Shown: piece by piece, positions 44,091 through 53,094 of the stretch
Layout: each line of letters starts with the position of its first letter
Numbering within the stretch: the first letter of the stretch is position 1
NCBI GenBank assembly: GCA_947627215.1
Contig: CANQVD010000008.1
Span: 1 to 64,000 of the forward strand
DNA: 64,000 bases
Reading direction: 5' to 3'
From: an uncultured Eisenbergiella sp.
GTDB taxonomy: Bacteria > Bacillota > Clostridia > Lachnospirales > Lachnospiraceae
Translations under genes and position numbers: made by a program
The notes under the pieces: generated by a model
Databases searched by the model: none
Seen by the model: only the letters and a program-made list of their open reading frames with translations
What the model was told of the DNA's origin: nothing

Positions 44091-44139
44091 TTTACAAAAA
44101 TTTTTTTTTCGAAAGTTTACAAAAATTTTTTTTCGAAAA
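44091..44139 (+). repeat. tandem 25-bp A/T-tract repeat upstream of glnN promoter
   Basis: Two nearly identical units (44091-44115 and 44116-44139), each TTTACAAAAA, a run of T, then CGAAA. They end five bases before the -35 box, so they may act as an UP element or as regulator sites. Confidence 0.7.
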
Positions 44140-44143
44140 CCCC

Positions 44144-44171
44144 TTGACATTTCCGTTCACAAGTGTATAAT
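44144..44171 (+). promoter_or_regulatory. promoter of glnN
   Basis: TTGACA (44144-44149), 16-base spacer, TGTATAAT with TATAAT at 44166-44171. Confidence 0.85.
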
Positions 44172-44186
44172 CCCAATCGTAAAGCA

Positions 44187-44224
44187 AAGGCGCTTTGGAG
44201 AAGCTCTCCGAAGCGCCTTTTGTC
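44187..44224 (+). terminator. leader hairpin, possible attenuator of glnN
   Basis: About 10 bases after the predicted start of transcription, AAGGCGCTTTGGAGA pairs with TCTCCGAAGCGCCTT around AGC, followed by TTTTGT. A terminator-like structure at this place suggests regulated read-through into glnN. Confidence 0.65.
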
Positions 44225-44309
44225 GTGCGATTATTTCGCGCGGCAGACTGCTGCGGGATGCCGGCCCGGCCGGGCAGGACGTCCAAAGGAATGAAAGGAG
44301 AAAAAGTTT

Positions 44310-46406
44310 ATGGCAAAAGGAATTCCCGAACTTTACGGCAGCCTTGTTTTCAACGACAAGGTGATGCGCGACAAGCTTCCGAAGGATATTTATAAGGCGC
44401 TGCGCAAGACCATCGAGAATGGCACGCATCTGGAGCTGGATGTGGCCAACTCCGTGGCGGTGGCGATGAAGGAATGGGCGGTAGAGAACGGCGCGACGCA
44501 TTTCACGCACTGGTTCCAGCCCATGACCGGTTTCACGGCGGAGAAGCACGACAGCTTCATTTCTCCCGTGGGGGACGGTCAGATCATCATGGACTTCTCC
44601 GGCAAGGAGCTTGTGAAGGGCGAGCCCGATGCGTCCAGCTTCCCCTCCGGCGGCCTGAGAGCGACCTTTGAGGCCAGAGGCTATACCGCGTGGGACCCCA
44701 CCTCTCCGGCGTTCATTAAGGACGGCACCCTGTACATCCCCACCGCATTCTGTTCCTACAGCGGAGAAGCGCTGGATAAGAAAACGCCTCTGCTGCGCTC
44801 CATGGAGACGCTGAGTCATGCGGCCACCCGGATTTTGAACCTGCTGGGCCAGAAGGACGTGACGAGTGTTTCCACCACCATCGGTCCGGAACAGGAATAC
44901 TTTCTGATCGACAAGGAGCTGTACGAGCAGAGAAAGGATCTGATCTTCACCGGCCGGACGCTGCTGGGCGCCATGCCCCCCAAGGGTCAGGAGATGGAGG
45001 ACCATTACTTCGGCGCGCTGAAGCCCCGCGTGGCCGCTTATATGCACGATCTGGATGTGGAGCTGTGGAAGCTGGGCATCCCGGCCAAGACCAAGCACAA
45101 CGAGGTGGCTCCCTCACAGCATGAGCTGGCGCCGATCTTTGATACCGCCAACATCGCGGTGGATCACAACCAGCTCACCATGGAGATCATGAAAACGGTG
45201 GCCGACAAGCACGGCATGGTCTGCCTGCTGCATGAGAAGCCCTTCGACGGCATCAACGGCTCCGGCAAGCACAACAACTGGTCCATGATCACCAATACCG
45301 GCGTGAACCTGCTGGATCCCGGCCGCACTCCTGCGGAAAACATTCAGTTCCTGGTTTTCCTGATGGCCGTCATCAAGGCCGTGGATGAGTATGCGGATCT
45401 GATGCGTCTGTCCGTGGCCAGCGCCGGCAACGATCACCGCCTGGGCGCCAACGAAGCGCCGCCCGCCGTCGTTTCCATTTTCCTGGGCGATGAGCTCACC
45501 GCCGTGCTGGATTCCATTGAAAATGATACGTTTTTCGGAAAACAGCAGCGCGTCCAGATGGAGACCGGCGCTACCGTGCTGCCGCATTTCTTCAAGGACA
45601 ATACGGACCGCAACCGCACGTCGCCCTTCGCGTTTACGGGCAATAAATTCGAGTTCCGCATGCTGGGCTCCTCCATTTCCGTGGCCGGCCCCAACATCGT
45701 GCTCAACACCGCGGTGGCCGAGGCGCTGTCCCAGTTCTATGATGAGCTGAAGGATACGCCCGCCGATAAGATGGGCGAGGCGGTGCACGAGCTGGTGAAG
45801 CGTGCGATCCTGAAGCATAAAAAGATCATTTTCAACGGCAACGGCTATACCGATGAATGGATCGAGGAGGCTGAGAAGCGCGGGCTTTACAATCTGAAAT
45901 CCACGCCTGAGGCGCTGCCCTGCTTTATCGCTCCCAAGAACGTGAAGCTGTTCACGGAGCATAAGATCTACACCGAGAGCGAGATCTATTCCCGGTATGA
46001 GATCCTGCAGGAGAACTACTGCAAGACGCTGCATATCGAGGCCAAAACGATGCAGGATATGGTGCGCCGGGATTTCCTGCCCGCCCTGATGGAATACACC
46101 GACGAGGTGGCCTGCTCCATCAGCGACAAAAAGGCGGTGGCCGATCTGCCCTGCACTGCGGAGACGAAGCTCGTGACCAGGCTGGGCGGATATTACGACG
46201 CGATCTATGAGGCGGAGGAGAAGCTGGAGGCCGATACCAAAACGGCGGAAGGCATCGCGGATATGCTGGAGGCGGCAACCTACTACCATGAGACCATCCT
46301 GGCCGATATGGCCGCCCTGCGCAGCGAAGTGGACGCGGCGGAGGAATACATTCCCGACGATATCCTGCCTTATCCGAACTACGAGGCTCTGCTGTTTTCT
46401 ATCTGA
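44310..46406 (+). CDS. glnN: glutamine synthetase type III
   Basis: A 698-residue GSIII enzyme that makes glutamine from glutamate, ammonia and ATP in the cytoplasm. The length and the N-terminal [16 protein letters not shown] pattern are those of GSIII, much longer than GlnA. Catalytic patterns include [44 protein letters not shown] and [23 protein letters not shown] precedes the ATG. It has a strong promoter with an A/T tandem repeat and a terminator-like leader. purF follows by 87 bases; an ammonium transporter is next, so this is a nitrogen assimilation block. Confidence 0.95.
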   Translation: MAKGIPELYGSLVFNDKVMRDKLPKDIYKALRKTIENGTHLELDVANSVAVAMKEWAVENGATHFTHWFQPMTGFTAEKHDSFISPVGDGQIIMDFSGKELVKGEPDASSFPSGGLRATFEARGYTAWDPTSPAFIKDGTLYIPTAFCSYSGEALDKKTPLLRSMETLSHAATRILNLLGQKDVTSVSTTIGPEQEYFLIDKELYEQRKDLIFTGRTLLGAMPPKGQEMEDHYFGALKPRVAAYMHDLDVELWKLGIPAKTKHNEVAPSQHELAPIFDTANIAVDHNQLTMEIMKTVADKHGMVCLLHEKPFDGINGSGKHNNWSMITNTGVNLLDPGRTPAENIQFLVFLMAVIKAVDEYADLMRLSVASAGNDHRLGANEAPPAVVSIFLGDELTAVLDSIENDTFFGKQQRVQMETGATVLPHFFKDNTDRNRTSPFAFTGNKFEFRMLGSSISVAGPNIVLNTAVAEALSQFYDELKDTPADKMGEAVHELVKRAILKHKKIIFNGNGYTDEWIEEAEKRGLYNLKSTPEALPCFIAPKNVKLFTEHKIYTESEIYSRYEILQENYCKTLHIEAKTMQDMVRRDFLPALMEYTDEVACSISDKKAVADLPCTAETKLVTRLGGYYDAIYEAEEKLEADTKTAEGIADMLEAATYYHETILADMAALRSEVDAAEEYIPDDILPYPNYEALLFSI

Positions 46407-46493
46407 TCAGGCGGTATCAGGGATGCTTTTCCGGACCGGGCAGCCGGATGAAAACCGCGGCTGTCCGGCCCGGCAGGAAGGAACAGCACAGGT

Positions 46494-47861
46494 ATGGGTT
46501 CTGTAAAAGAAGAATGCGGCGTGTTCGGCGTTCTGCATCCGGACGGCGCGCCTGCGGCCCCCGATCTTTATTACGGGCTGTGCGCGCTGCAGCACCGGGG
46601 GCAGGAGGCGGCCGGGATGGCCGTGTGCGATACCTTCGGGCCGCGGGGCAATATCACCCAGCATAAGAACATCGGACTGGTGAGCGAGGTGTTCCACCCG
46701 CAGGTGCTCGACAGCCTGACCGGCAATCTGGGCATCGGCCATGTCCGGTATTCCACCACCGGAGACAGCACCGCCATGAATGCGCAGCCTTTGGTCCTGA
46801 ACTATATCAAAGGGACGCTGGCGCTGGCCCACAACGGCAACCTGACCAATGCCCGGGAGCTGCGGGAGGAGCTGGCCTGGAACGGAGCGATTTTTCAGAG
46901 CACGACGGATTCCGAGGTGATCGCTTATCACATCGCCAGGGAGCGGCCCCATGTGGCCTGTGTGGAGGACGCGATCCTGCACACCGCCAGACGGATCAGG
47001 GGCGGTTATGCGCTGGTCATCGCCAGCCCCCGGAAGCTCATCGGCGTCCGGGATCCGTACGGCATCAAGCCGCTGTGCCTGGGCAGGCGTGGAGAAAGCT
47101 GGTTTCTGGCCTCCGAAAGCTGTGCGCTGACCGCGGTGGGAGCCCGGTTTGTCCGGGACGTTCTGCCCGGAGAGATCGTCACCGTTTTCAAGGGACAGGA
47201 GCATTCGGATCTGCGGCTCGTCCAGGAAAAACGCGCGCACTGTATTTTTGAATATATTTATTTCGCCCGGCTGGATTCCACGCTGGACGGTGTCAATGTT
47301 TATGAGGCGAGGATCCGTGCGGGAAAGGCGCTGGCGCGTTCCTGCCCGGCGGACGCCGACCTGGTCACCGGGGTTCCCGATTCCGGCCTGGCGGCGGCGA
47401 TGGGATTTTCTCAGGCTTCCGGCCTGCCCTTCGCGCTCGCTTTTCATAAAAACAGCTATGTGGGAAGAACCTTCATCAAGCCCACGCAGAAAGAGCGGGA
47501 ATCGGCAGTCCATCTGAAGCTGAGCGTGCTGGAAAGCGTCGTCAGGGGCAAACGGCTGGTTCTGATCGACGATTCCATCGTCCGCGGCACGACCATGGCA
47601 GGCCTCATCAACATGTTAAAGGCGGCCGGGGCGAAGGAGGTCCATGTGCGCATCAGTTCACCGCCCTTTCTGTACCCCTGTTACTACGGGACGGATGTTC
47701 CGAGCAACGATCAACTGATCGCTTCTTCCCACACGGCGGAAGAGATCCGCGCGCGGATCGGCGCGGACTCCCTCGGCTATATGCGGATCGAAGATCTGCA
47801 GCAGATGACGGGGGATTTGCCACTCTGTAAAGCGTGCTTTGACAGCCAGTACCCAGTTTGA
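46494..47861 (+). CDS. purF: amidophosphoribosyltransferase
   Basis: A 455-residue enzyme for the first committed step of purine synthesis: PRPP plus glutamine to phosphoribosylamine. The N-terminus MGSVKEECGVFG carries a short propeptide; Cys8 should become the N-terminal nucleophile of the glutaminase domain. The C-terminal half has the PRPP motif VLIDDSIVRGTT. C-terminal CKACFDSQYPV fits the Fe-S-containing Gram-positive type. AGGAAGGAAC precedes the ATG. Linked to glnN, which supplies glutamine; not in a pur operon here. Confidence 0.95.
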   Translation: MGSVKEECGVFGVLHPDGAPAAPDLYYGLCALQHRGQEAAGMAVCDTFGPRGNITQHKNIGLVSEVFHPQVLDSLTGNLGIGHVRYSTTGDSTAMNAQPLVLNYIKGTLALAHNGNLTNARELREELAWNGAIFQSTTDSEVIAYHIARERPHVACVEDAILHTARRIRGGYALVIASPRKLIGVRDPYGIKPLCLGRRGESWFLASESCALTAVGARFVRDVLPGEIVTVFKGQEHSDLRLVQEKRAHCIFEYIYFARLDSTLDGVNVYEARIRAGKALARSCPADADLVTGVPDSGLAAAMGFSQASGLPFALAFHKNSYVGRTFIKPTQKERESAVHLKLSVLESVVRGKRLVLIDDSIVRGTTMAGLINMLKAAGAKEVHVRISSPPFLYPCYYGTDVPSNDQLIASSHTAEEIRARIGADSLGYMRIEDLQQMTGDLPLCKACFDSQYPV

Positions 47862-47893
47862 CTCTCCCCTTTGACTGTCGGAGCATTCTTTAG

Positions 47894-47923
47894 CCCGGAC
47901 GGCACCCTGCAAGGCCGTCCGGG
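47894..47923 (+). terminator. hairpin after purF
   Basis: A perfect 10-bp stem CCCGGACGGC / GCCGTCCGGG without a T run, followed 40 bases later by the next hairpin. Confidence 0.5.
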
Positions 47924-47957
47924 ATCATAAAAAAGAAAACGGAAACCGGAAACGCAA

Positions 47958-47984
47958 GGACGCGTCCTGACTGGCGCGTTTTTT
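47958..47984 (+). terminator. terminator between purF and amt
   Basis: ACGCG pairs with CGCGT, followed directly by a run of T; short stem, so moderate support. Confidence 0.55.
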
Positions 47985-48105
47985 GTTTGTTCCAAAACGG
48001 AAAAATGTATGGCATTCCGGCGGAAAACGGGAATTTCGCTTTTTTCTCCGCCGGATTGACATAAATCAGACGGCGCAGGCCGTTCAAAATGAGGAGGAAA
48101 AAATT

Positions 48106-49851
48106 ATGAGTGAGGAATTGCTGAGTGCTGTAAACGGACAGGTGTTCAGTGTCTGGTTCCTGATCGGAGCCGCGCTGGTGTTCTGGATGCAGGCCGGGTT
48201 CGCCATGGTGGAGACCGGCTTTACCAGGGCCAAGAACGCGGGCAATATTCTGATGAAGAACCTGATGGATTTCTGCATCGGCACGGTGGTTTTCGTCCTG
48301 ATCGGCTTCAGTCTGCTGCTGGGCGAGGATCTGGCGGGTTTCATCGGAAAACCCGGATTCGACATCTTTACGTCCTACGGCGATTTTGACTGGTCGAACT
48401 TCGTGTTCAACCTGGTGTTCTGCGCCACGACGGCCACCATCGTATCCGGAGCCATGGCGGAGCGGACGAAGTTTCTGTCCTACTGCATCTATTCCGGCGT
48501 GATCTCCGCGCTGATCTACCCCATCGAGGCGCACTGGATCTGGGGCGGCGGCTGGCTGGCGCAGTTGGGCTTCCACGATTTCGCGGGCTCCTGCGCGATC
48601 CACATGGTGGGCGGCATCAGCGCTCTGGTGGGCGCGAAGCTGCTGGGGCCCAGGATCGGCAAGTTTGAAAAGGACAAGGCGGGAAAGATCGTGAAGGTGA
48701 ACGCCTTCCCTGGCCACAGCCTTCCGCTGGGCTGCCTGGGCGTATTCATTCTCTGGCTGGGCTGGTACGGCTTCAACGGCGCGGCGGCCACCAGCGTGGA
48801 GCAACTGGGTTCCATTTTCCTGACCACCACCGTGGCCCCTTCCGTGGCGACCGTGGTGTGCATGATCTTCACCTGGATCAAATACGGCAAGCCCGATGTC
48901 TCCATGTGTCTGAACGCTTCCCTGGCGGGCCTGGTAGCCATCACCGCCCCCTGTGACGTGACGGACGCCCTGGGCGCAGCCGTCATCGGCGCGGTGGCCG
49001 GCGTTCTGGTGGTGTTCGGCGTCTGGTTCCTGGACAATGTGTTGCGGGTGGACGATCCCGTGGGCGCCGTGGCGGTGCACTGCCTGAACGGTATCTGGGG
49101 CACGCTGGCGGTGGGTTTGTTCGCCACCACCTCCGCCCCCGGCAACGATACTTATGTGGGATTGTTCTACGGCGGCGGCTTCCATCTGCTGGGGATCCAG
49201 CTTCTGGGCTTCGTATGCGTGGCGGCCTGGACGCTGGTCACCATCACCATCGCCTTTAAGATCATCGGCGCGACGGTGGGGCTGCGGGTCAGCCAGGACG
49301 AGGAAATTGTGGGACTGGATGCCTGCGAGCACGGCCTGACCAGCGCATACGCGGGCTTCTCCATCATGGATATTTCCAACACCATGACCATGGACGTGAA
49401 CGAGAATACCGATCTGGGCACGTCGGATTACGACAAGGCCTCCGCGGTGCAGAAGGCAGCGGCCGTTCCCGTGACCGCTCCTGTGGAGCCGGATACGGGC
49501 ATTCACAAGGTCGTGATCATCACCAAGCTGTCCAGCTATGAGAAGATCAAGAAGGCCATGAACGAGCTGGGCGTCACCGGCATGACCGTCACCCAGGTCA
49601 TGGGCTGCGGCATCCAGAAGGGCGCGGGCAGCATGTACCGCGGCGTAGAGGTGGACGCGACGCTGCTTCCCAAGGTCAAGATCGAGGTCGTGGTATGCAA
49701 GATCCCCGTGGCGGACGTCATCGAGACCGCGAAGCGCACGCTTTACACCGGCCATATCGGCGACGGCAAGATCTTCGTCTACAGCGTGAGCCAGGTGGTG
49801 AAGGTCCGCACCGGCGAGGAAGGCTTCGCGGCCCTGCAGGATGTGGAATGA
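48106..49851 (+). CDS. amt: ammonium transporter fused to a PII (GlnK-like) domain
   Basis: A 581-residue protein. Residues 1-415 are an Amt/MEP channel with eleven helices, including FWMQAGFAMVETGFTRAKNAGNI, GFNGAAATSVEQLG and AVHCLNGIWGTLAVG. After a linker, residues about 467-575 form a complete PII domain: KVVIITKLSSYEKIKKAMNELG, then T-loop GAGSMYRGVEVDATLLPK, then VVVCKIPVADVIE and GHIGDGKIFV. PII trimers normally plug Amt when nitrogen is plentiful; here the regulator is tethered. The T-loop does not carry the usual Tyr51 uridylylation site. Start ATG 48106 follows GAGGAGG; a longer frame upstream is not credible. Confidence 0.93.
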   Translation: MSEELLSAVNGQVFSVWFLIGAALVFWMQAGFAMVETGFTRAKNAGNILMKNLMDFCIGTVVFVLIGFSLLLGEDLAGFIGKPGFDIFTSYGDFDWSNFVFNLVFCATTATIVSGAMAERTKFLSYCIYSGVISALIYPIEAHWIWGGGWLAQLGFHDFAGSCAIHMVGGISALVGAKLLGPRIGKFEKDKAGKIVKVNAFPGHSLPLGCLGVFILWLGWYGFNGAAATSVEQLGSIFLTTTVAPSVATVVCMIFTWIKYGKPDVSMCLNASLAGLVAITAPCDVTDALGAAVIGAVAGVLVVFGVWFLDNVLRVDDPVGAVAVHCLNGIWGTLAVGLFATTSAPGNDTYVGLFYGGGFHLLGIQLLGFVCVAAWTLVTITIAFKIIGATVGLRVSQDEEIVGLDACEHGLTSAYAGFSIMDISNTMTMDVNENTDLGTSDYDKASAVQKAAAVPVTAPVEPDTGIHKVVIITKLSSYEKIKKAMNELGVTGMTVTQVMGCGIQKGAGSMYRGVEVDATLLPKVKIEVVVCKIPVADVIETAKRTLYTGHIGDGKIFVYSVSQVVKVRTGEEGFAALQDVE

Positions 49852-49978
49852 TCCGCTCCGGGTTCCGGGGGACCGGTAAAATGCTCTGCGGCGGGAAGAA
49901 AGCGGAAATGCGCTGCCGGGCGGAGCGGATGTCATTTTCTGACATTACCGCGGCAGGCGGAAATTAATATTTCGGATA

Positions 49979-50015
49979 AAAAGGGGCGTTCGCCGCATGG
50001 CGGACGTCCCTTTTT
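49979..50015 (+). terminator. terminator of the amt gene
   Basis: AAAGGGGCGTTCGCC pairs with GGCGGACGTCCCTTT around GCAT, ending in five T. Confidence 0.85.
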
Positions 50016-50156
50016 CCGCGGCGGCGGGAAAGCGGGGAGCTTCGCGGCGCGCCGGCTCCCGTCAACGAAAAACGGATTTATGACACCGAAAGAAAGGACA
50101 TTTATGATCGAAAATTCGGACGACCGATAAGGAATGTGTAAAATAAAGGAAGGAAA

Positions 50157-50185
50157 TTGACAATTTTACAATCCTGTTGTATGCT
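50157..50185 (+). promoter_or_regulatory. promoter of the orphan binding-protein gene
   Basis: TTGACA, 17-base spacer, TATGCT; leaves a leader of about 215 bases in which I see no clear structure. Confidence 0.75.
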
Positions 50186-50407
50186 GGTATCAGAAGGGAA
50201 AAACGGGGAGACTTTCCGGAAAGGAAAGCGGGGCCGCCGGAGGGCGGCGCTCTCTGCGGCAATATTTCCGTTTGGCTTTTGACCCGGCGCGTCCGGCTTT
50301 CGGCGCCGGAGGGCCGAACGTGCCGTCCGGACGGGATGCGCCGGCGGCGGTGTCCGTGCTGCGGCTGCCGGGGGAGGGAGACGCGGCGGAAAAAGGGGGT
50401 ATTCGAT

Positions 50408-52063
50408 GTGAAAAAGAGGATCGTCGCGGCGGCGCTCTGTCTGGGAATGTTCCTGGCGGTACTGGCCGGCTGCGGCGGCGGGGGCTATTATCTTCTGCGG
50501 CATGTGCTGATTCCGGGCCGGAATAGCGCCGGACTGGCTGCAGCGGGGGCGGGGGAGGAAGCGGCCGCGGAGGAAACGGCGGCGAAAGAAAGCGCGGCGT
50601 TGGAGCCCGTCACGCTGACGGTGATGAACCGGATCCCGGAGAGCTACCGGACGAAGGACAATCCGGTGCTGGACGCGATCGCGGAAAGGACCGGCGTGAC
50701 GCTGGATATCCGGGCGCTGCCCATGTCCAATTATAACGAACGGTTTCAGGTCGTTCTGACGTCCGGGGAGCTGTGCGATATCAGCTATACCTGGGGCTTT
50801 CGGAACAGCCTGTATCAGAAGGGCGCGTCGGACGGTCTGTTCTGGGAGCTGGACGGTCTTATCGACCGGTATCCGAATCTGCGCGCGATTCCTGACAATC
50901 AGTGGGAATCCGCGAGAGTGCCGGAAACGGGAAAGATCTACGCGGTGCCCCGGCCCAGCAGCGAATCCGTTTCCGGCGTGATCGCGAATCAGCAGTGGCT
51001 GGATGCGCTGGCGGACGGCAGGATGCCGGAAACGGCGGAAGAGCTGTATGCTTACGCCCTGCGGGTGGCGAAGGAGGATCCGGACGGCGACGGGGAGGAC
51101 GATACCTGGCTGTTTTCGCCTGTCGGGATCTGGTCTGACCGCTGGATCGTGCAGGCCTTTCTGCCCTATTCCGGTTCCAGCGCGGTGTATCTGCCGGATT
51201 ATGACGGAGCGTATAAGATTCGGGAAAGGATGGACGGGTATCTGCCCTATCTGGAGTTCCTGCGGCGGTTATATACGGAAGGGCTGATGGATCCGGCGTT
51301 TTATCTGAACAATACCTATGACGACAGGACCCGTTTTACGAGGCAGGAGACGGCGTTCTGTTCCGGCTTCGCGGGGCTGGAGGTCTCTCTGATCAGCGGC
51401 TTCGGCGAGGAAGGGATGCCGGTTTCCGAATATGATCGGTATGCGGTATATTATCCCAATATGAAGGGCCCAGGCCAGGAACGGCCGGCGGACCAGTACG
51501 GCGCGGCCCATTGGGGCGGCTGGGCGATCTCATCAGGCGTGGACGAGGCGACGCGGGACCGGATCCTGGAATTTCTGGACTGGTCCAACAGCGAAGAGGG
51601 CTGGCTTCTCTGGAATGCCGGTCGGGAGGGTGAGGATTATCTTTCCTACGATCCGGAAACAAAAACGGTCATCCGCACGAAGGAGCAGGCGGAAAACAAT
51701 TACTGCGTCGGGTACGCGTCGCCCGCCGTGGCCCGGGAGGGAGAACAGCTCACCTTCGTCGTGGAGGGGGATCAGCTCTCTCTGGACAGAGCCCGTTACA
51801 CCGCCCATTCCCATGAAAGGGCGCTGACGCTCTCCGATCGGGTGGAGGTTCCGGTGGTGAGCGCGCCGAAGATCTCCTCCTGGGAGGCGGAGCATCCGGA
51901 GCTGGCTGAGAAGAAGGCGGGAATGGAAGAACGTTTCGTCATGGGGGAGATTGAAAAAACGGAATTCCTGGAGTTCATGGAGCGCGAGTTCTATCCGGCC
52001 ATCGCGGAGGCGGAGGAGGAGTATATAGAGGTCATGGAGGCGTATGAAAAGGGGAGGGGATGA
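50408..52063 (+). CDS. orphan extracellular solute-binding lipoprotein
   Basis: A 551-residue lipoprotein. It starts with GTG 50408 (AAAAGGGGGT upstream); the signal peptide ends in LAGC with Cys22. The mature part resembles the long LplA/YtcQ-type sugar-binding proteins (MPMSNYNERFQVVLTSGELCDISY, YPNLRAIPDNQWESARV). No permease or ATPase gene is adjacent, so it either feeds a distant transporter or acts as a sensor for a membrane kinase. The C-terminus is acidic and helical. It ends at a terminator-like hairpin. Confidence 0.85.
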   Translation: MKKRIVAAALCLGMFLAVLAGCGGGGYYLLRHVLIPGRNSAGLAAAGAGEEAAAEETAAKESAALEPVTLTVMNRIPESYRTKDNPVLDAIAERTGVTLDIRALPMSNYNERFQVVLTSGELCDISYTWGFRNSLYQKGASDGLFWELDGLIDRYPNLRAIPDNQWESARVPETGKIYAVPRPSSESVSGVIANQQWLDALADGRMPETAEELYAYALRVAKEDPDGDGEDDTWLFSPVGIWSDRWIVQAFLPYSGSSAVYLPDYDGAYKIRERMDGYLPYLEFLRRLYTEGLMDPAFYLNNTYDDRTRFTRQETAFCSGFAGLEVSLISGFGEEGMPVSEYDRYAVYYPNMKGPGQERPADQYGAAHWGGWAISSGVDEATRDRILEFLDWSNSEEGWLLWNAGREGEDYLSYDPETKTVIRTKEQAENNYCVGYASPAVAREGEQLTFVVEGDQLSLDRARYTAHSHERALTLSDRVEVPVVSAPKISSWEAEHPELAEKKAGMEERFVMGEIEKTEFLEFMEREFYPAIAEAEEEYIEVMEAYEKGRG

Positions 52064-52066
52064 AGG

Positions 52067-52102
52067 AAAGGGAAGTTGTCGGAGCGGCGGCTTCCCTTTT
52101 GG
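52067..52102 (+). terminator. terminator of the orphan binding-protein gene
   Basis: AAAGGGAAG pairs with CTTCCCTTT around a 15-base loop, followed by a short T tract. Confidence 0.5.
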
Positions 52103-52311
52103 GATATATAAGATCCGGGAGAGGGCCGACAGCTATCCGCATGCGGGAGCGGGAGAAAAACAATGATTGCCTCGGATTCGCATCGTCCGCTGCGGTCCGA
52201 GAAGCGAGAAACCGAAGATAGTTGAAAAAAGGACTGTGAAAAATGGAGCTGCTGAGAAGTTCTGTTTTTCATGGCCCTTTTTTTCGTTTTTTCTGATGTA
52301 TTCGATTTGAA

Positions 52312-52340
52312 TTGACAATACGCGAAACGCGTACTATTAT
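52312..52340 (+). promoter_or_regulatory. promoter with internal operator of the secretion locus
   Basis: TTGACA (52312-52317), 17-base spacer, TATTAT (52335-52340). The spacer contains the perfect palindrome TACGCG-AAA-CGCGTA (52319-52333), so a bound repressor would cover the promoter. The half-site AATACGCGAAA matches the sites before the XRE gene. Confidence 0.75.
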
Positions 52341-52386
52341 AAAATAGAGTTTTATTTAATTACAAAATGCATGGAGAAAAGCTGTT

Positions 52387-53004
52387 ATGTCTTCAATTTT
52401 CAAAGTAATTGAAGAGCACCAGATGGCGCTTTGCATTATTTTCCTGTTGATTCTGTTAGTCTGTATTATTTTCATGATCAGAGAACTGACGAACCGCCGC
52501 CGTAAGAAGAAAGAATTGGAGCAGGCTGCGGAGGCCAAACTGCGGGATGAAAAGCTGAACAAAGCGATCCTGAACGATTGTCCGGGAACGGGTGGCGTAA
52601 AGGAAGTCTATGTGCCGTATGATGTGGACTATGCGAATACCGGAAGTGGGAAAGACGGGACTCAGAAGGCGAAGGAAGGGCAGAGCCATTTGATGGTTCA
52701 ACTGGTAGAACGGACGAAGCTTTCTACCAGGAAATTCATGCTCAACCCTGCGAGGACTATCCGCATTGGAAGCAACCTTCGAGAAAATGACATTTCAGTG
52801 CTGGAACAGGGAATTTCCCCCTTCCAGTGCGAAATCTTTTCGATGGGAGAAAAGGTTTATGTGCGGAATCTGAGTGATGAAAACCCTACGGTTTTGCGAA
52901 GAAAAAAAGAACAGGTGCTCGTGGACAAAAAGGGGCTTCGACTCCTTTCCGACGATATCATCCTTCTGGGAGAGGTTTCCTATAGGATCACGATAAAGGA
53001 CTAA
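52387..53004 (+). CDS. membrane-anchored FHA-domain protein
   Basis: A 205-residue protein. One transmembrane helix at about residues 12-32 (MALCIIFLLILLVCIIFMI) is followed by a basic charged linker and an FHA domain at about 118-200. The FHA core RIGSNLRENDI, FQCEIFSM, VYVRNLSDENPTVL and DDIILLGEVSYRI is present, though the usual SxxH reads SPFQ. FHA domains bind phosphothreonine. It opens the secretion locus, whose EssC also carries an FHA region. GGAGAAAAG precedes the ATG. Confidence 0.82.
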   Translation: MSSIFKVIEEHQMALCIIFLLILLVCIIFMIRELTNRRRKKKELEQAAEAKLRDEKLNKAILNDCPGTGGVKEVYVPYDVDYANTGSGKDGTQKAKEGQSHLMVQLVERTKLSTRKFMLNPARTIRIGSNLRENDISVLEQGISPFQCEIFSMGEKVYVRNLSDENPTVLRRKKEQVLVDKKGLRLLSDDIILLGEVSYRITIKD

Positions 53005-53094
53005 AAATACTGCGAAGCAAAAAGTATGAGGGAAGCTGCAACAGGAAACGGAGTAAGGAAGAAAAACGATTGGTGAGGCCGGAGGATACGAGGG

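Noticed and set aside
48056..48061. TTGACA before the amt gene
   Set aside because: No acceptable -10 hexamer at 16-18 bases.
47890..49935. A 681-codon - strand frame opposite the Amt-PII gene
   Set aside because: His/Asp/Gly-rich shadow frame with no motifs.
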